Shown: positions 1-7,826, counted from the first letter of the stretch. The stretch is DNA of 64,000 nt from Variovorax paradoxus (GCF_030815855.1 NZ_JAUSXG010000001.1:5394001-5458000); one strand, 5' to 3'. Notes: generated by a model not told the origin, from the sequence alone. Numbers and translations are program-made.

Positions 1-1
1 G

Positions 2-865
2 CCGATGGCGCCGCCTCCAGCCCCCGACAGCCGGTCGGACCGCGAATGGGCCGCTACGGCGCCCGCGCAATTGCGCGCACCCACCATTCCCGGCGGGCTT
101 TTCGACGGCAGTTTGCCGATCGCTTCTCAAGCCGCCTACATGCATGCCGGCTCGCTGGCCGATGAGAAGACCGTCATCGTCGGAACGGGCGGTTCGAAGC
201 GGCCACCCTCGCCGCCGCGTGAACCCCGGGCCAAGAAAGCCTCCAGGCCCAGGACGCCGCGGCCCGCCGGGGCCGAGGTTCGGAAGCCGCCGCGCTTGCG
301 CGGCATCCTGCTTTGGCTGGTGTTGTTGGCGGTGGGGCTGCTCATGATCGCCGCCGGGTGGTACGGGTACGGAACGGACAAGCCGAGCGCGCAGGCCAAA
401 GTGACGGCACCCGCTGCACCTGCGGGGCCGGCCATTGCGCCACCTGCCTTGACCGAGGCTTCGGGAGCGGCGGCGCCGGCGCCGGAACATCCGCCCGCAG
501 AGCCGCCGGCGGCGGAACCAACGCTCGTTGCTCCGGCGCCGGCCGCATCGGCCGCCGCGGCGAGTCCGAAGCCGCTGTCCGCCGCCGCTGCGGCCAAGTC
601 GCGCAAGGCGGCGGCAGCGGCCCCGCCGCAACCCGGCGCGCCCGAGGCTGCACCGGCAGTGGCCCCCGCGCCCGCCCCGACGCCCGCGGCGGCGGGGCCG
701 GCCGATCCGCAGTCCATCTGCGGCGACCGCAACTTCATCGCGAAGGCCCAGTGCATGGCCGCGCAGTGCCTCAAGCCCGAATTCAAGACGCATGCGCAAT
801 GCGAGGCGGTGCGCCGGCAGCAACGCATCGAAGAAGAAAAGCGCAATCCCACGCTGGTCAACTGA
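2..865 (+). CDS. C-terminal part of an unidentified membrane-anchored Ala/Pro-rich protein (5' end outside window)
   Basis: The reading frame is open to the left edge of the window, so the first visible ATG at 5 need not be the real start. From that ATG there are 286 residues. A basic Pro/Arg/Lys-rich stretch (about 65-95) leads into one transmembrane helix (about 98-120). A long Ala/Pro linker (about 128-235) follows, and then a compact C-terminal module with four cysteines spaced like a small disulfide or metal-binding unit (the ICGDRNF, AQCMAAQC and HAQCE segments). The family was not recognised. Multi-domain sensor or Ser/Thr-kinase-type proteins of Burkholderiales can have such a tail, but no kinase motif is visible, so this is only a guess. 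It ends 41 bp before the convergent antiporter gene. Confidence 0.6.
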   Translation, partial: PMAPPPAPDSRSDREWAATAPAQLRAPTIPGGLFDGSLPIASQAAYMHAGSLADEKTVIVGTGGSKRPPSPPREPRAKKASRPRTPRPAGAEVRKPPRLRGILLWLVLLAVGLLMIAAGWYGYGTDKPSAQAKVTAPAAPAGPAIAPPALTEASGAAAPAPEHPPAEPPAAEPTLVAPAPAASAAAASPKPLSAAAAAKSRKAAAAAPPQPGAPEAAPAVAPAPAPTPAAAGPADPQSICGDRNFIAKAQCMAAQCLKPEFKTHAQCEAVRRQQRIEEEKRNPTLVN

Positions 866-906
866 TTCGTCCCCCAGGGGCTACCGCCGCTCCCAGCCAG
901 GGACGT

Positions 907-2892
907 CTAACCTTTTTGCAGGCGCTCGATGGCCACGGCCAAGGCGGCCGGCTTGCCTGACAGCACCAGGGTGTCGCCATCTGTCAGCACCGTATCGTCG
1001 GCAGGTTCCTGGGGCTGGCCATCGTGGCGCCGCAGGCTGGCGACGCGCACATTCAATGTTTCCAGCGCCAGCCGCGCCAGGGTTTGGCCGACGGCGCGGG
1101 CGCCGGGGGTGAGCGTGAAGGTGTTGAGCCGCTCGTGATCGAGCTCGTCGGCGTTGTCGTCGTCGGCACCGTGGAAGTAGCCGCGCAGCAGGTTGTAGCG
1201 CGCGTCGCGCTGGTCCTGCACCACGCGGATCACGCGCCGCATGGGCACGCCGACGAGCGCGAGCGCGTGGCTCGCGAGCATCAGCGAACCCTCGATGGCC
1301 TCGGGCACCACCTCGGTCGCGCCGGCCGCCTGCAGTTTCTCGAGGTCGTGGTCGTCCTGCGTGCGCACGATCACCGGCACCTGCGGCGCGTGGGCGCGGG
1401 TGTTGGCCAGCACTTTCATGGCGCCCGGCACGTCGAGGTAGGTCACGACCACGGCGCTGGCGCGGGCCAGGCCGGCCGCCATCAGCGCCTGCAGCCGCGC
1501 CGCATCGCCGAACACCACCGAATCGCCGGCCGCGGCGGCCTGGCGCACCCGGTCGGGGTCGAGGTCGAGCGCCATGTAGGGAATGCCTTCGCGCTCCAGG
1601 ATGCGCGCCAGGTTCTGGCCGCAGCGCCCGTAGCCGCAGATGATCACGTGCTTCGCGGTATTGATGGTCTTGCGCGCGATGCTTGTCATCTGCAGCGACT
1701 GCTGGAGCCAGTCGCTCGCCACCAGCTTGCGCACGATGGCGTTGGTGTACATGACGATGAACGGGGTGGCGAGCATCGACAGCACCATCGAGGCCAGCAC
1801 CGGGTTGGCCAGCCACGGCGGCAGCAGGCTCCGCTCCTGCGCCAGCGTCAGCAGCACGAAGCCGAATTCGCCGGCCTGCGCCAGGTAGAGGCCGGTGCGC
1901 AGCGACACGCCCGAGGTGGCGCCCAGCACCCGCGCCAGCACGGTGACCAGCGCCAGCTTGAACGCCAGCGGCAGCACCAGCAGCACGGCGACGAGCGCCC
2001 AGCGGTCCACCACGATGTGCCAGTCGAGCGACATGCCCACGGTGATGAAGAACAGGCCCAGCAGCACGTCGTGGAACGGACGGATGTCGGTTTCGACCTG
2101 GTGCTTGTATTCGGTCTCGGAAACCAGCATGCCGGCGATGAAGGCGCCCAGTGCCAGGCTCAGCCCGGCCAGTTCGGTCAGCCAGGCCAGGCCGAGCGCA
2201 ATCAGCAGCACGTTCAGGATGAAGAGCTCTTCGCTGCGCCGCCGCGCCACGAGCGTGAGCCACCAGCGCATGACGCGCGGGCCGCCGTACAGCAGCACGC
2301 CGATCAGCAAGGTGGCCTTGACCAGCGCCAGCGCGAGGGCCTTGGCCAGCGCTTCGGGCGGTGCGCCGAGCGCGGGAATCAGCACCAAGAGCGGCACCAC
2401 GGCCAAGTCCTGGAACAGCAGCACGCCCATCACGCGTTTGCCGTGCTCGCTTTCGAGCTCGAGCCGTTCGGCCATCAGCTTGACCACGATGGCGGTGCTG
2501 CTCATGGTGAGCGCGCCCGAGAGCGCCAGCGCCGTCTGCCACCCGAGCCGCCACGCCGGCGGGAGCTGGGAGGCGATCAACAGCGCGCCGGCGGTGGCGA
2601 GCGTCATCGTCAGCAACACCTGCAACAGGCCGAGTCCGAACACGTGCTTGCGCATGGCGCGCAGCTTGGGCAGGCTGAACTCCAGTCCGATGACGAACAT
2701 CAGGAACACCACGCCGAACTCGCCCAGGTGGCGGATGCCTTCGGAGTTCTGCGCCAAAGCCAGCGCATGAGGGCCGATCAGTACGCCGGCCGACAGATAG
2801 CCCAGCATCGGCGGCAGCTTCAGCGAACGGCAGACCACCACGCCGATGACCGCGGCAAGCAAATACAACAGCGTGAGATCGAACGAAGACAT
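907..2892 (-). CDS. Kef-type monovalent cation:proton antiporter (CPA2) with RCK/TrkA domains
   Basis: 661 residues. The N-terminal two thirds is a Na+/H+-exchanger-type membrane domain with about 12 helices (roughly 5-385). It opens with the usual family start, including the GYLSAGVLIGPHAL stretch around 31-44. A cytoplasmic TrkA-N (RCK) nucleotide-binding domain follows from about 415 with the Rossmann motif GYGRCG, then a TrkA-C domain at about 570-655. The family (KefB/KefC/YbaL) exports K+ in exchange for H+ and is gated by ligands on the RCK domain. No KefF/KefG ancillary oxidoreductase gene is adjacent. YbaL-like is at least as likely as a true glutathione-gated KefB. The gene is divergent from kdsD, with 87 bp between the two starts. 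Confidence 0.9.
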   Translation of the reverse strand: MSSFDLTLLYLLAAVIGVVVCRSLKLPPMLGYLSAGVLIGPHALALAQNSEGIRHLGEFGVVFLMFVIGLEFSLPKLRAMRKHVFGLGLLQVLLTMTLATAGALLIASQLPPAWRLGWQTALALSGALTMSSTAIVVKLMAERLELESEHGKRVMGVLLFQDLAVVPLLVLIPALGAPPEALAKALALALVKATLLIGVLLYGGPRVMRWWLTLVARRRSEELFILNVLLIALGLAWLTELAGLSLALGAFIAGMLVSETEYKHQVETDIRPFHDVLLGLFFITVGMSLDWHIVVDRWALVAVLLVLPLAFKLALVTVLARVLGATSGVSLRTGLYLAQAGEFGFVLLTLAQERSLLPPWLANPVLASMVLSMLATPFIVMYTNAIVRKLVASDWLQQSLQMTSIARKTINTAKHVIICGYGRCGQNLARILEREGIPYMALDLDPDRVRQAAAAGDSVVFGDAARLQALMAAGLARASAVVVTYLDVPGAMKVLANTRAHAPQVPVIVRTQDDHDLEKLQAAGATEVVPEAIEGSLMLASHALALVGVPMRRVIRVVQDQRDARYNLLRGYFHGADDDNADELDHERLNTFTLTPGARAVGQTLARLALETLNVRVASLRRHDGQPQEPADDTVLTDGDTLVLSGKPAALAVAIERLQKG

Positions 2893-2967
2893 GGTCGGAT
2901 GCTAGAGCAATGTCCGTGCCCCGGGCGCGCCGCTTTCGCCCGATGACGGGAGATGCCGGGCGCCCCG

Positions 2968-2973
2968 TAAAAT
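2968..2973 (+). promoter_or_regulatory. Candidate -10 box of kdsD, very close to the start codon
   Basis: TAAAAT ends 6 bases before the kdsD ATG at 2980, which would place transcription start at or next to the start codon (a leaderless or nearly leaderless mRNA). No convincing -35 box is seen, and no Shine-Dalgarno precedes the ATG. This is inference from spacing only. Confidence 0.35.
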
Positions 2974-2979
2974 CCGGCG

Positions 2980-3978
2980 ATGAGTTCAGCTCCCCTGCCC
3001 CCCGTGGTCAACGCCGACGCCATCCTCGCGCGCGCGCGCGCCACCTTCGACATCGAGTCCGATGCCGTGCTCGGCCTCAAGTCGCGCGTGGGTCCGAGCT
3101 TCGTCGATGCCGTGCGCAAGATCCTCGAAGTGCGCGGCCGCGTCGTCGTGATGGGCATGGGCAAAAGCGGCCATGTCGGCCGCAAGATCGCCGCCACCCT
3201 TGCTTCCACCGGCACGCCGGCGATGTTCGTCCACCCGGCCGAGGCCAGCCACGGCGATCTGGGCATGATCAAGTCGGTCGACCTGGTTCTGGCCATCTCC
3301 AACAGCGGCGAGGTCGACGAGCTCACCGTGATCCTGCCCGTGGTCAAGCGCCAGGGCGTGCCCCTGATCGCGATGACCGGCCGTGTCGATTCCACCCTGG
3401 CGCGCCACGCCGACATCGTGATCGACGCGGGCGTTGCCAAGGAAGCCTGCCCGCTCAACCTCGCCCCCACCGCCAGCACCACCGCCCAGATGGCGATGGG
3501 CGATGCACTGGCGGTGGCGCTGCTCGACGCGCGCGGCTTCGGCTCCGAAGACTTCGCACGCTCGCACCCCGGCGGCGCGCTGGGCCGCAAGCTGCTCACG
3601 CATGTGGCCGACGTGATGCGCTCGGGCGACGAAGTGCCGCGGGTGGCACCGACCGCCACGCTCAGCGAATTGATGCGCGAGATGAGCTCCAAGGGCCTGG
3701 GCGCCACCGCCGTGGTCGATGCCGAAGGCCGCGCCATCGGCATCTTCACCGACGGCGACTTGCGCCGCCAGGTCGAGACCGGCGGCGACCTGCGCGGCCT
3801 GACCGCCGCCGATGTGATGCACTCCGGTCCGCGCACGCTGCGGGCCGAGGCATTGGCGGTCGAGGCGGCCGAACTGATGGAAGAACACCGCATCACCAGC
3901 GTGCTCATCGTCGACCCCGCGGGGCATTTGGTCGGCGCGCTGAGCATCAACGACCTGATGCGCGCGAAGGTCATCTGA
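2980..3978 (+). CDS. kdsD: Arabinose-5-phosphate isomerase KdsD
   Basis: 332 residues. It converts ribulose 5-phosphate to arabinose 5-phosphate, the first committed step to Kdo of the LPS inner core (cytoplasm). An N-terminal SIS sugar-isomerase domain spans about 35-175, with the GMGKSGHVGRK phosphate-binding segment and the ISNSGE motif. The conserved HPGGALGRKLL linker joins it to two C-terminal CBS domains (about 205-330). Its length matches the family (about 325-330). It is the first gene of kdsD-kdsC-lptC, and its stop overlaps the kdsC start in ATGA. Confidence 0.96.
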   Translation: MSSAPLPPVVNADAILARARATFDIESDAVLGLKSRVGPSFVDAVRKILEVRGRVVVMGMGKSGHVGRKIAATLASTGTPAMFVHPAEASHGDLGMIKSVDLVLAISNSGEVDELTVILPVVKRQGVPLIAMTGRVDSTLARHADIVIDAGVAKEACPLNLAPTASTTAQMAMGDALAVALLDARGFGSEDFARSHPGGALGRKLLTHVADVMRSGDEVPRVAPTATLSELMREMSSKGLGATAVVDAEGRAIGIFTDGDLRRQVETGGDLRGLTAADVMHSGPRTLRAEALAVEAAELMEEHRITSVLIVDPAGHLVGALSINDLMRAKVI

Positions 3979-4526
3979 TGCCGCTCGATTTCCAGGCCGA
4001 GACCTTGCTGGCAGCGCAGGATGTGCGCATCGCGTTCTTCGACATCGACGGCGTGCTGACCGACGGCGGCGTGTACTTCACCGAGCACGGCGAAACCCTC
4101 AAGCGCTTCAGCATCCTCGACGGCTACGGCCTCAAGCTGCTGCGCCTGGCGGGCATCACGCCGGCGGTGATTACCGGGCGCGATTCCAAGCCGCTGCGCG
4201 TGCGGCTCGAAGCGCTCGGCATCCAGCATGTGCGCTACGGCACCGAAGACAAGCTGCCCGCGGCCCAGGCCATGCTCGAACAGCTGGGCTTCGGCTGGCA
4301 CCAGGCGGCGGCCATCGGCGACGACTGGCCCGACCTGCCGGTGCTGAGCCGCGTCGGCTTTGCGGCGGCGCCGGCCAATGCGCATGTCGAGGTGCGCAAT
4401 GCAGTCAGCTATGTCACGCGCGCACGCGGCGGTGAAGGCGCGGCGCGCGAGTTCTGCGATCTGCTGCTCACGGCCTGCGGCCAGTACAGGCGCCTGCTCG
4501 ACGCCGCGCGAGGCCCGACGCAATGA
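3978..4526 (+). CDS. kdsC: 3-deoxy-D-manno-octulosonate 8-phosphate phosphatase KdsC
   Basis: 182 residues, the usual length. This HAD-superfamily phosphatase removes phosphate from Kdo-8-P. Motif I is FDIDG with the nucleophile and acid-base aspartates at 22 and 24. The motif II threonine is in VITGRDS, the motif III lysine is in GTEDKL (about 92), and the motif IV acidic pair is in GDDWPD (about 114-119). There is no cap domain, as in tetrameric KdsC. The ATG at 3978 overlaps the kdsD stop, and its own stop overlaps the lptC ATG, so the three genes look translationally coupled. Confidence 0.96.
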   Translation: MPLDFQAETLLAAQDVRIAFFDIDGVLTDGGVYFTEHGETLKRFSILDGYGLKLLRLAGITPAVITGRDSKPLRVRLEALGIQHVRYGTEDKLPAAQAMLEQLGFGWHQAAAIGDDWPDLPVLSRVGFAAAPANAHVEVRNAVSYVTRARGGEGAAREFCDLLLTACGQYRRLLDAARGPTQ

Positions 4527-5164
4527 CGCGCGCCTGGAGCCTGCTGCGCAACGCGCTCGATCGCGCCACGATCTACCTGCCGATCATTCTCACGGCGGCC
4601 GTCGCGCTCGGCACCTATTGGCTGGTGCGCAATGCGCCCAAGCTGCTCGAGCCTACCGCCAAAGCCGCGCCCACCCACGAGCCGGACTATTTCATGCGCG
4701 GGTTCGTGATCAAGAACTACCTGCCCAACGGCGACCTGCGCAGCGAACTTCATGGCAAGGAAGGCCGGCACTACCCCGACACCGACACCACCGAAGTCGA
4801 CGATGTGCGCGTGCGATCCATCTCCACGGAGGGTTACACGACCCACGCCACGGCCAACCGCGGCCTCTCGAATTCCGACGGCAGCGAGATCCAGCTTTTC
4901 GGCAACGCCATCGTCATCCGCGATCCGGTCGTGGCTGCCAACGGCAAGTCGACGCCGCGCCTCGAATTCCGCGGCGACTTCCTGCATGCCTTTCTCGACA
5001 CCGAGAAGGTGACGTCGAACAAGCCCGTCACGCTCATTCGCGGCAGCGACCAGTTCACCGCCGACAACCTCGACTACGACAACCTGAGCGGCGTTGCCAA
5101 CCTCACTGGCCGCGTGCGCGGCGTGTTGATTCCGTCGGCGGCCGCGGGCGGCAAGCCGCGCTGA
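4523..5164 (+). CDS. lptC: LPS export system protein LptC
   Basis: 213 residues. LptC is a bitopic inner-membrane protein that passes LPS from the LptB2FG extractor to the periplasmic LptA bridge. A single N-terminal helix (about 15-33, including the TIYLPIILTAAVALGTYWL region) is followed by a periplasmic beta-jellyroll domain. The position after kdsC is the classic one. lptA and lptB, which usually follow, are not here; an SDR gene comes next. The start ATG at 4523 overlaps the kdsC stop. Confidence 0.9.
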   Translation: MTRAWSLLRNALDRATIYLPIILTAAVALGTYWLVRNAPKLLEPTAKAAPTHEPDYFMRGFVIKNYLPNGDLRSELHGKEGRHYPDTDTTEVDDVRVRSISTEGYTTHATANRGLSNSDGSEIQLFGNAIVIRDPVVAANGKSTPRLEFRGDFLHAFLDTEKVTSNKPVTLIRGSDQFTADNLDYDNLSGVANLTGRVRGVLIPSAAAGGKPR

Positions 5165-5199
5165 AAAAAACAAAACACCCGCGAAAGCCAGTCCCGCGC

Positions 5200-5982
5200 A
5201 TGAGTACGTCTCCACTTGTCTTCATCACCGGCGCGTCGAGCGGCATCGGCCAGGCCCTGGCCGCGAGCTTCTATGAGGCCGGGTATCGGCTGGCGCTGGT
5301 CGCGCGGCGTACGGCGGAGATCGAAACCTGGGCCAGCGCCCGTGGGCTCGATGCGGCCCGCTATCGGATATACAGCGCCGACGTGGCCCAGACAGACAGC
5401 ATCGTGGCCGCGGGCGCCGCCTGCATCGAGCGCCAGGGCCTGCCGGACGTCGTGATCGCCAACGCCGGCATCAGCGTGGGCATCGACACGGAAGAGCGCG
5501 AAGACATCGACGTGATGGCGCGAACCTTCGCCACCAACAACGTGGGCCTGATGGCCACCTTCCATCCCTTCGCGGCGGCGATGAAGCAGCGCGGCAGCGG
5601 CCGACTGGTCGGCATTGCCAGCGTCGCGGCCATTCGCGGCCTGCCGGGGCATGGCGCGTATTGCGCCAGCAAGGCGGGCGTGGTCGCGTACTGCGAGAGC
5701 TTGCGCGGCGAGCTGCACAACAGCGGCGTCAAGGTCGTCACACTCTGCCCCGGCTACATCGATACGCCGCTGACCCAGGGCAACCGCTACGGCATGCCCT
5801 TTCTCATGAAGGCCGAAGACTTTGCGAACCACGCGCTTCGCGCCATCGAGGCCGGAACCAGCTATCGCGTGATTCCCTGGCAGATGGGCGTGGTCTCCAA
5901 GATCATGCGCATGCTGCCCAACGCCCTGCTCGACCGTGCGGTGCAGGGCCGGGAGCGCAAGAAGCGCAGCGGCGAAACCTGA
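5200..5982 (+). CDS. Short-chain dehydrogenase/reductase (classical SDR)
   Basis: 260 residues. The N-terminal NAD(P)-binding motif is TGASSGIG (10-17), NAG is at 88-90, the catalytic serine is about 141 and the YxxxK pair is Y154/K158. The tail from about 230 is basic and may contact the membrane (YRVIPWQMGVV followed by an RKKR-type end). It lies 35 bp after lptC on the same strand and may share its transcript. The substrate is unknown. Its place in an LPS operon hints at lipid or sugar metabolism, but this is only context. The ATG at 5200 begins the conserved Rossmann fold; extensions further upstream would overlap lptC. Confidence 0.88.
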   Translation: MSTSPLVFITGASSGIGQALAASFYEAGYRLALVARRTAEIETWASARGLDAARYRIYSADVAQTDSIVAAGAACIERQGLPDVVIANAGISVGIDTEEREDIDVMARTFATNNVGLMATFHPFAAAMKQRGSGRLVGIASVAAIRGLPGHGAYCASKAGVVAYCESLRGELHNSGVKVVTLCPGYIDTPLTQGNRYGMPFLMKAEDFANHALRAIEAGTSYRVIPWQMGVVSKIMRMLPNALLDRAVQGRERKKRSGET

Positions 5983-6041
5983 GGCTCCTGCGGCCGGCGC
6001 GGGCGTGCTGCTCGCGCGGTTCGTCGCAACAGGCCCAATGA

Positions 6042-6064
6042 AAAAGGCTCCAGAGGAGCCTTTT
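6042..6064. terminator. Bidirectional intrinsic terminator between SDR and RNA-binding protein genes
   Basis: A perfect 10-bp stem (AAAAGGCTCC / GGAGCCTTTT) with an AGA loop has A- and T-runs at its two sides. It can end transcription from the SDR gene and from the converging RNA-binding protein gene. Confidence 0.85.
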
Positions 6065-6090
6065 GCTTGTGCGTATCCGGGGTGCAGGGC

Positions 6091-6681
6091 TTAGTAGCCG
6101 CTGTTCCCGCCGCCGCCGTAGCCGCCACCACCGCCGGAGCGACCACCGCCGCCGCCACGGGGGCCGGCGCCATAAGGGCTGCGGAAACCGCCATCGCCGC
6201 CACCACTGCGGCCACCACCACCGCCGCCGTAGCCGCCGCCACCGGAACGGCCGCCGCCGCCGCTGCGATCACCGCCGCCGCCGTAACCGCCGCCTCCACC
6301 GCTGCGGTCGCCGCCACCACCGTAGCCTCCACCGCCGCCGCCGCCGTAGCCACCGCCACCACCGCCGCCACCGCCGCCATAACCACCACCGCCGCCGCCG
6401 TAGCCACCACCACCGCTGCGCGGGGGACGTGCTTCCATCGGACGTGCTTCATTGACGACGACGGCGCGGCCGCCCAGGGGCTGGCCGTTCATGCCGTTGA
6501 TGGCCGCCTGCGCTTCCGCGTCGCTGCCCATTTCGACGAAGCCGAAGCCCTTCGAGCGGCCGGTGTCACGTTCCATCATGACCTTGGCACTGGTTACTGC
6601 GCCGAATTGTCCGAAAGCCTGTTCGAGATCACTGTCGCGCACCGAGTAAGGCAGGTTGCCGACATACAGTTTGTTGCCCAT
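6091..6681 (-). CDS. RRM RNA-binding protein with glycine-rich tail
   Basis: 196 residues. One RNA-recognition motif fills about 1-82, with RNP2 LYVGNL (5-10) and RNP1 KGFGFVEM (44-51). The rest is a low-complexity tail of Gly with interspersed Tyr, Arg and Ser (about 95-196), like RGG/GY tails of cyanobacterial and plant glycine-rich RNA-binding proteins. Such proteins bind single-stranded RNA and are often cold-induced; here that is inference. The start was chosen at 6681 because AGGAG lies 7 bases upstream and RNP2 begins four codons in; a longer frame upstream lacks homology. The tail is encoded by near-repetitive CCGCC/ACC triplets on the + strand. Confidence 0.9.
   Translation of the reverse strand: MGNKLYVGNLPYSVRDSDLEQAFGQFGAVTSAKVMMERDTGRSKGFGFVEMGSDAEAQAAINGMNGQPLGGRAVVVNEARPMEARPPRSGGGGYGGGGGGYGGGGGGGGGGYGGGGGGGYGGGGDRSGGGGGYGGGGDRSGGGGRSGGGGYGGGGGGRSGGGDGGFRSPYGAGPRGGGGGRSGGGGGYGGGGNSGY
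6109..6420. repeat. Low-complexity triplet-rich tract encoding the Gly-rich tail
   Basis: About 310 bases are made almost only of GCC, ACC and GTA-type triplets on the + strand (GGC/GGT/TAC codons on the coding strand). It is coding rather than a separate element. The near-repeats make length variation by slippage or recombination plausible. Confidence 0.7.
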
Positions 6682-6937
6682 CAAGGGACTCCTATAAACA
6701 CATAGCAAGAAAAGCGATGGAGTCCCGAAAGCATCACTCAACCAAGAGCTGTCGAGTCGCGCGAAACTGACCGATCACCGAACTGCCTACCCGGAAAAGT
6801 CAAGAGGGAGGCTCGTGCATTATGGGTGAAATGCGCGGAATGCAAGTAGGAATTTGCGGCTTCCTGCGGCGCCATCAAAAATTAACCGAAGCTAGCGCCC
6901 GCTTACAAGGGCGGACAGCGGGAGAGTGGCACCACGC
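6682..6937. other. Intergenic region upstream of the RNA-binding protein gene
   Basis: Between the RRM gene start and the manganese riboswitch unit there is no credible coding frame. It is less GC-rich than its surroundings near 6690-6900. It must hold the RRM gene promoter and 5' leader; no clear operator or terminator was identified by eye. Confidence 0.4.
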
Positions 6938-6943
6938 TAGAAT
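6938..6943 (+). promoter_or_regulatory. Candidate -10 box of the manganese riboswitch transcript
   Basis: TAGAAT ends 7 bases before the predicted first base of the riboswitch (about 6951), which is right for a sigma70-type start at the aptamer 5' end. No good -35 box is seen. Confidence 0.4.
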
Positions 6944-6950
6944 TCACCCT

Positions 6951-7125
6951 GTCATTGGGGAGTAGCCGCCTTCCACCGCGAGAAGGGCCCGCGTCAACAG
7001 ACTTGTCCTGCCCCACACGGGACATGGCGCGTGCAGTGATTCACCTGGCGAGACCTTTGACCGTGCAACTTCGGGAATATGGCCGAAGGTGTTGTGCGGT
7101 CAATTGCGTCCTTCGGCCCAAGGAA
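6951..7125 (+). promoter_or_regulatory. yybP-ykoY-type manganese riboswitch with downstream expression platform
   Basis: The conserved blocks of the yybP-ykoY aptamer appear in order: GGGGAGTAG (6957-6965), GTCAACAGACTTG (6993-7005) and GGCGAGACC (7047-7055). Flanks 6951-6958 and 7053-7060 can close the P1 helix with two central T-T mismatches. Downstream, bases 7057-7103 form a long hairpin (13 bp, then 5 more after a bulge) that shares TTGAC with P1. A different 9-bp hairpin, GGCCGAAGG (7081-7089) with CCTTCGGCC (7110-7118), sits directly beside the Shine-Dalgarno AAGGAA (7120-7125). The two are mutually exclusive, which is the form of an expression switch. The family senses Mn2+ and commonly precedes UPF0016 exporters, as here. 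The direction of control is inferred. Confidence 0.88.
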
Positions 7126-7137
7126 CCCCTCTCTTTC

Positions 7138-7701
7138 ATGGAAGCTTTTCTCGTTGCAACCGGCGTGGTCGCGCTCGCCGAAATGGGCGACAAGACCCAG
7201 TTGCTGGCCCTCTTGCTCGCCGCGCGTTTCAGAAAACCCTGGCCGATCGTGCTCGGGATCTTCGTTGCCACCGTCGTCAACCATGCCCTGGCCGGTGCCG
7301 TCGGCAACTGGATCACGCACTGGCTCGGCCCCGACGTGCTGCGCTGGATTCTGGGCGGCTCGTTCATCGCCATGGCCGCCTGGATGCTGATTCCAGACAA
7401 GCTCGACGAAGACGACGCTCCCGCCGCCTCGCACTCCGGCGTCTTCGGCACCACGCTCGTGGCGTTCTTCCTGGCAGAAATGGGAGACAAGACCCAGATC
7501 GCCACCGTCATGCTCGCCGCCCGTTTCACCGAGGCCTACGTGTGGGTGGTCGCGGGCACCACCCTCGGCATGATGCTGGCCAATGCGCCGGTCGTCTGGC
7601 TGGGCGACAAGATCGTGAAGCGCGTGCCGATCACGCTCGTGCACGGCATCTCGGCGGCGATCTTCCTCGTGCTCGGCATCGTGATGATCGTCGGCTGGTA
7701 A
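7138..7701 (+). CDS. UPF0016/TMEM165-Gdt1 family manganese exporter
   Basis: 187 residues with about six transmembrane helices in two similar halves. Each half carries the signature EMGDKTQ (15-21 and 114-120), whose acidic residues bind the cation. The loop between the halves is acidic (LDEDDAPA). Bacterial members (MneA/Mnx types) export Mn2+ and animal/yeast members move Mn2+/Ca2+. The ATG at 7138 follows the riboswitch and AAGGAA. A longer reading frame from inside the riboswitch has no family similarity and was rejected as the start. Confidence 0.93.
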   Translation: MEAFLVATGVVALAEMGDKTQLLALLLAARFRKPWPIVLGIFVATVVNHALAGAVGNWITHWLGPDVLRWILGGSFIAMAAWMLIPDKLDEDDAPAASHSGVFGTTLVAFFLAEMGDKTQIATVMLAARFTEAYVWVVAGTTLGMMLANAPVVWLGDKIVKRVPITLVHGISAAIFLVLGIVMIVGW

Positions 7702-7714
7702 TTCGGCGGAGCGA

Positions 7715-7720
7715 TATACT
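7715..7720 (+). promoter_or_regulatory. Candidate -10 box of metX
   Basis: TATACT, one mismatch from consensus, ends 7 bases before the first paired base of the SAM-II-type aptamer at 7728, so the transcript would begin at the aptamer. The -35 region is weak. Confidence 0.5.
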
Positions 7721-7727
7721 GCCGGCT

Positions 7728-7777
7728 GCGCCGATTTGCTTCAGCTTGCGGGCGCTTTATAAATTCAGCTAAAGACA
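7728..7777 (+). promoter_or_regulatory. SAM-II (SAM-alpha) type riboswitch before metX
   Basis: P1 is formed by GCGCC (7728-7732) and GGCGC (7751-7755). The loop begins with GATTTG and ends with CTTGCG. After P1 comes an A/T-rich linker and the conserved GCTAAAG (7768-7774). This order (P1, GATTTG, CTTGC, P1', A-rich linker, GCTAAAG) is that of the SAM-II pseudoknot aptamer, which controls metA, metX and related genes when SAM is abundant. It lies directly before metX and is followed by a terminator. The pseudoknot pairing itself was not proven by eye. Confidence 0.85.
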
Positions 7778-7791
7778 GTCAGTTGGCGAAC

Positions 7792-7826
7792 AACCCGGCT
7801 CGTTTTTGGCGAGGCCGGGTTTTTTA
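7792..7826 (+). terminator. Intrinsic terminator/attenuator hairpin just before metX
   Basis: AACCCGGCTCG (7792-7802) pairs with CGAGGCCGGGTT (7810-7821) with one bulged G, followed by a T-run to 7825. It ends only 4 bases before the metX ATG, so its likely job is to stop transcription when the SAM-II element is ligand-bound. The only Shine-Dalgarno-like bases before metX (GAGG, 7811-7814) are inside its 3' arm, so it may also block ribosome binding. Confidence 0.8.

Noticed and set aside
1024..2946. A 640-codon plus-strand frame opposite the Kef antiporter
   Set aside because: Gln/His/Arg-rich composition typical of antisense frames; no motif; the antiporter is complete on the other strand.
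6109..6420. Repetitive tract that could be mistaken for a CRISPR or minisatellite
   Set aside because: It is in frame with the RRM protein and encodes its Gly-rich tail; there are no equal repeats with unique spacers.
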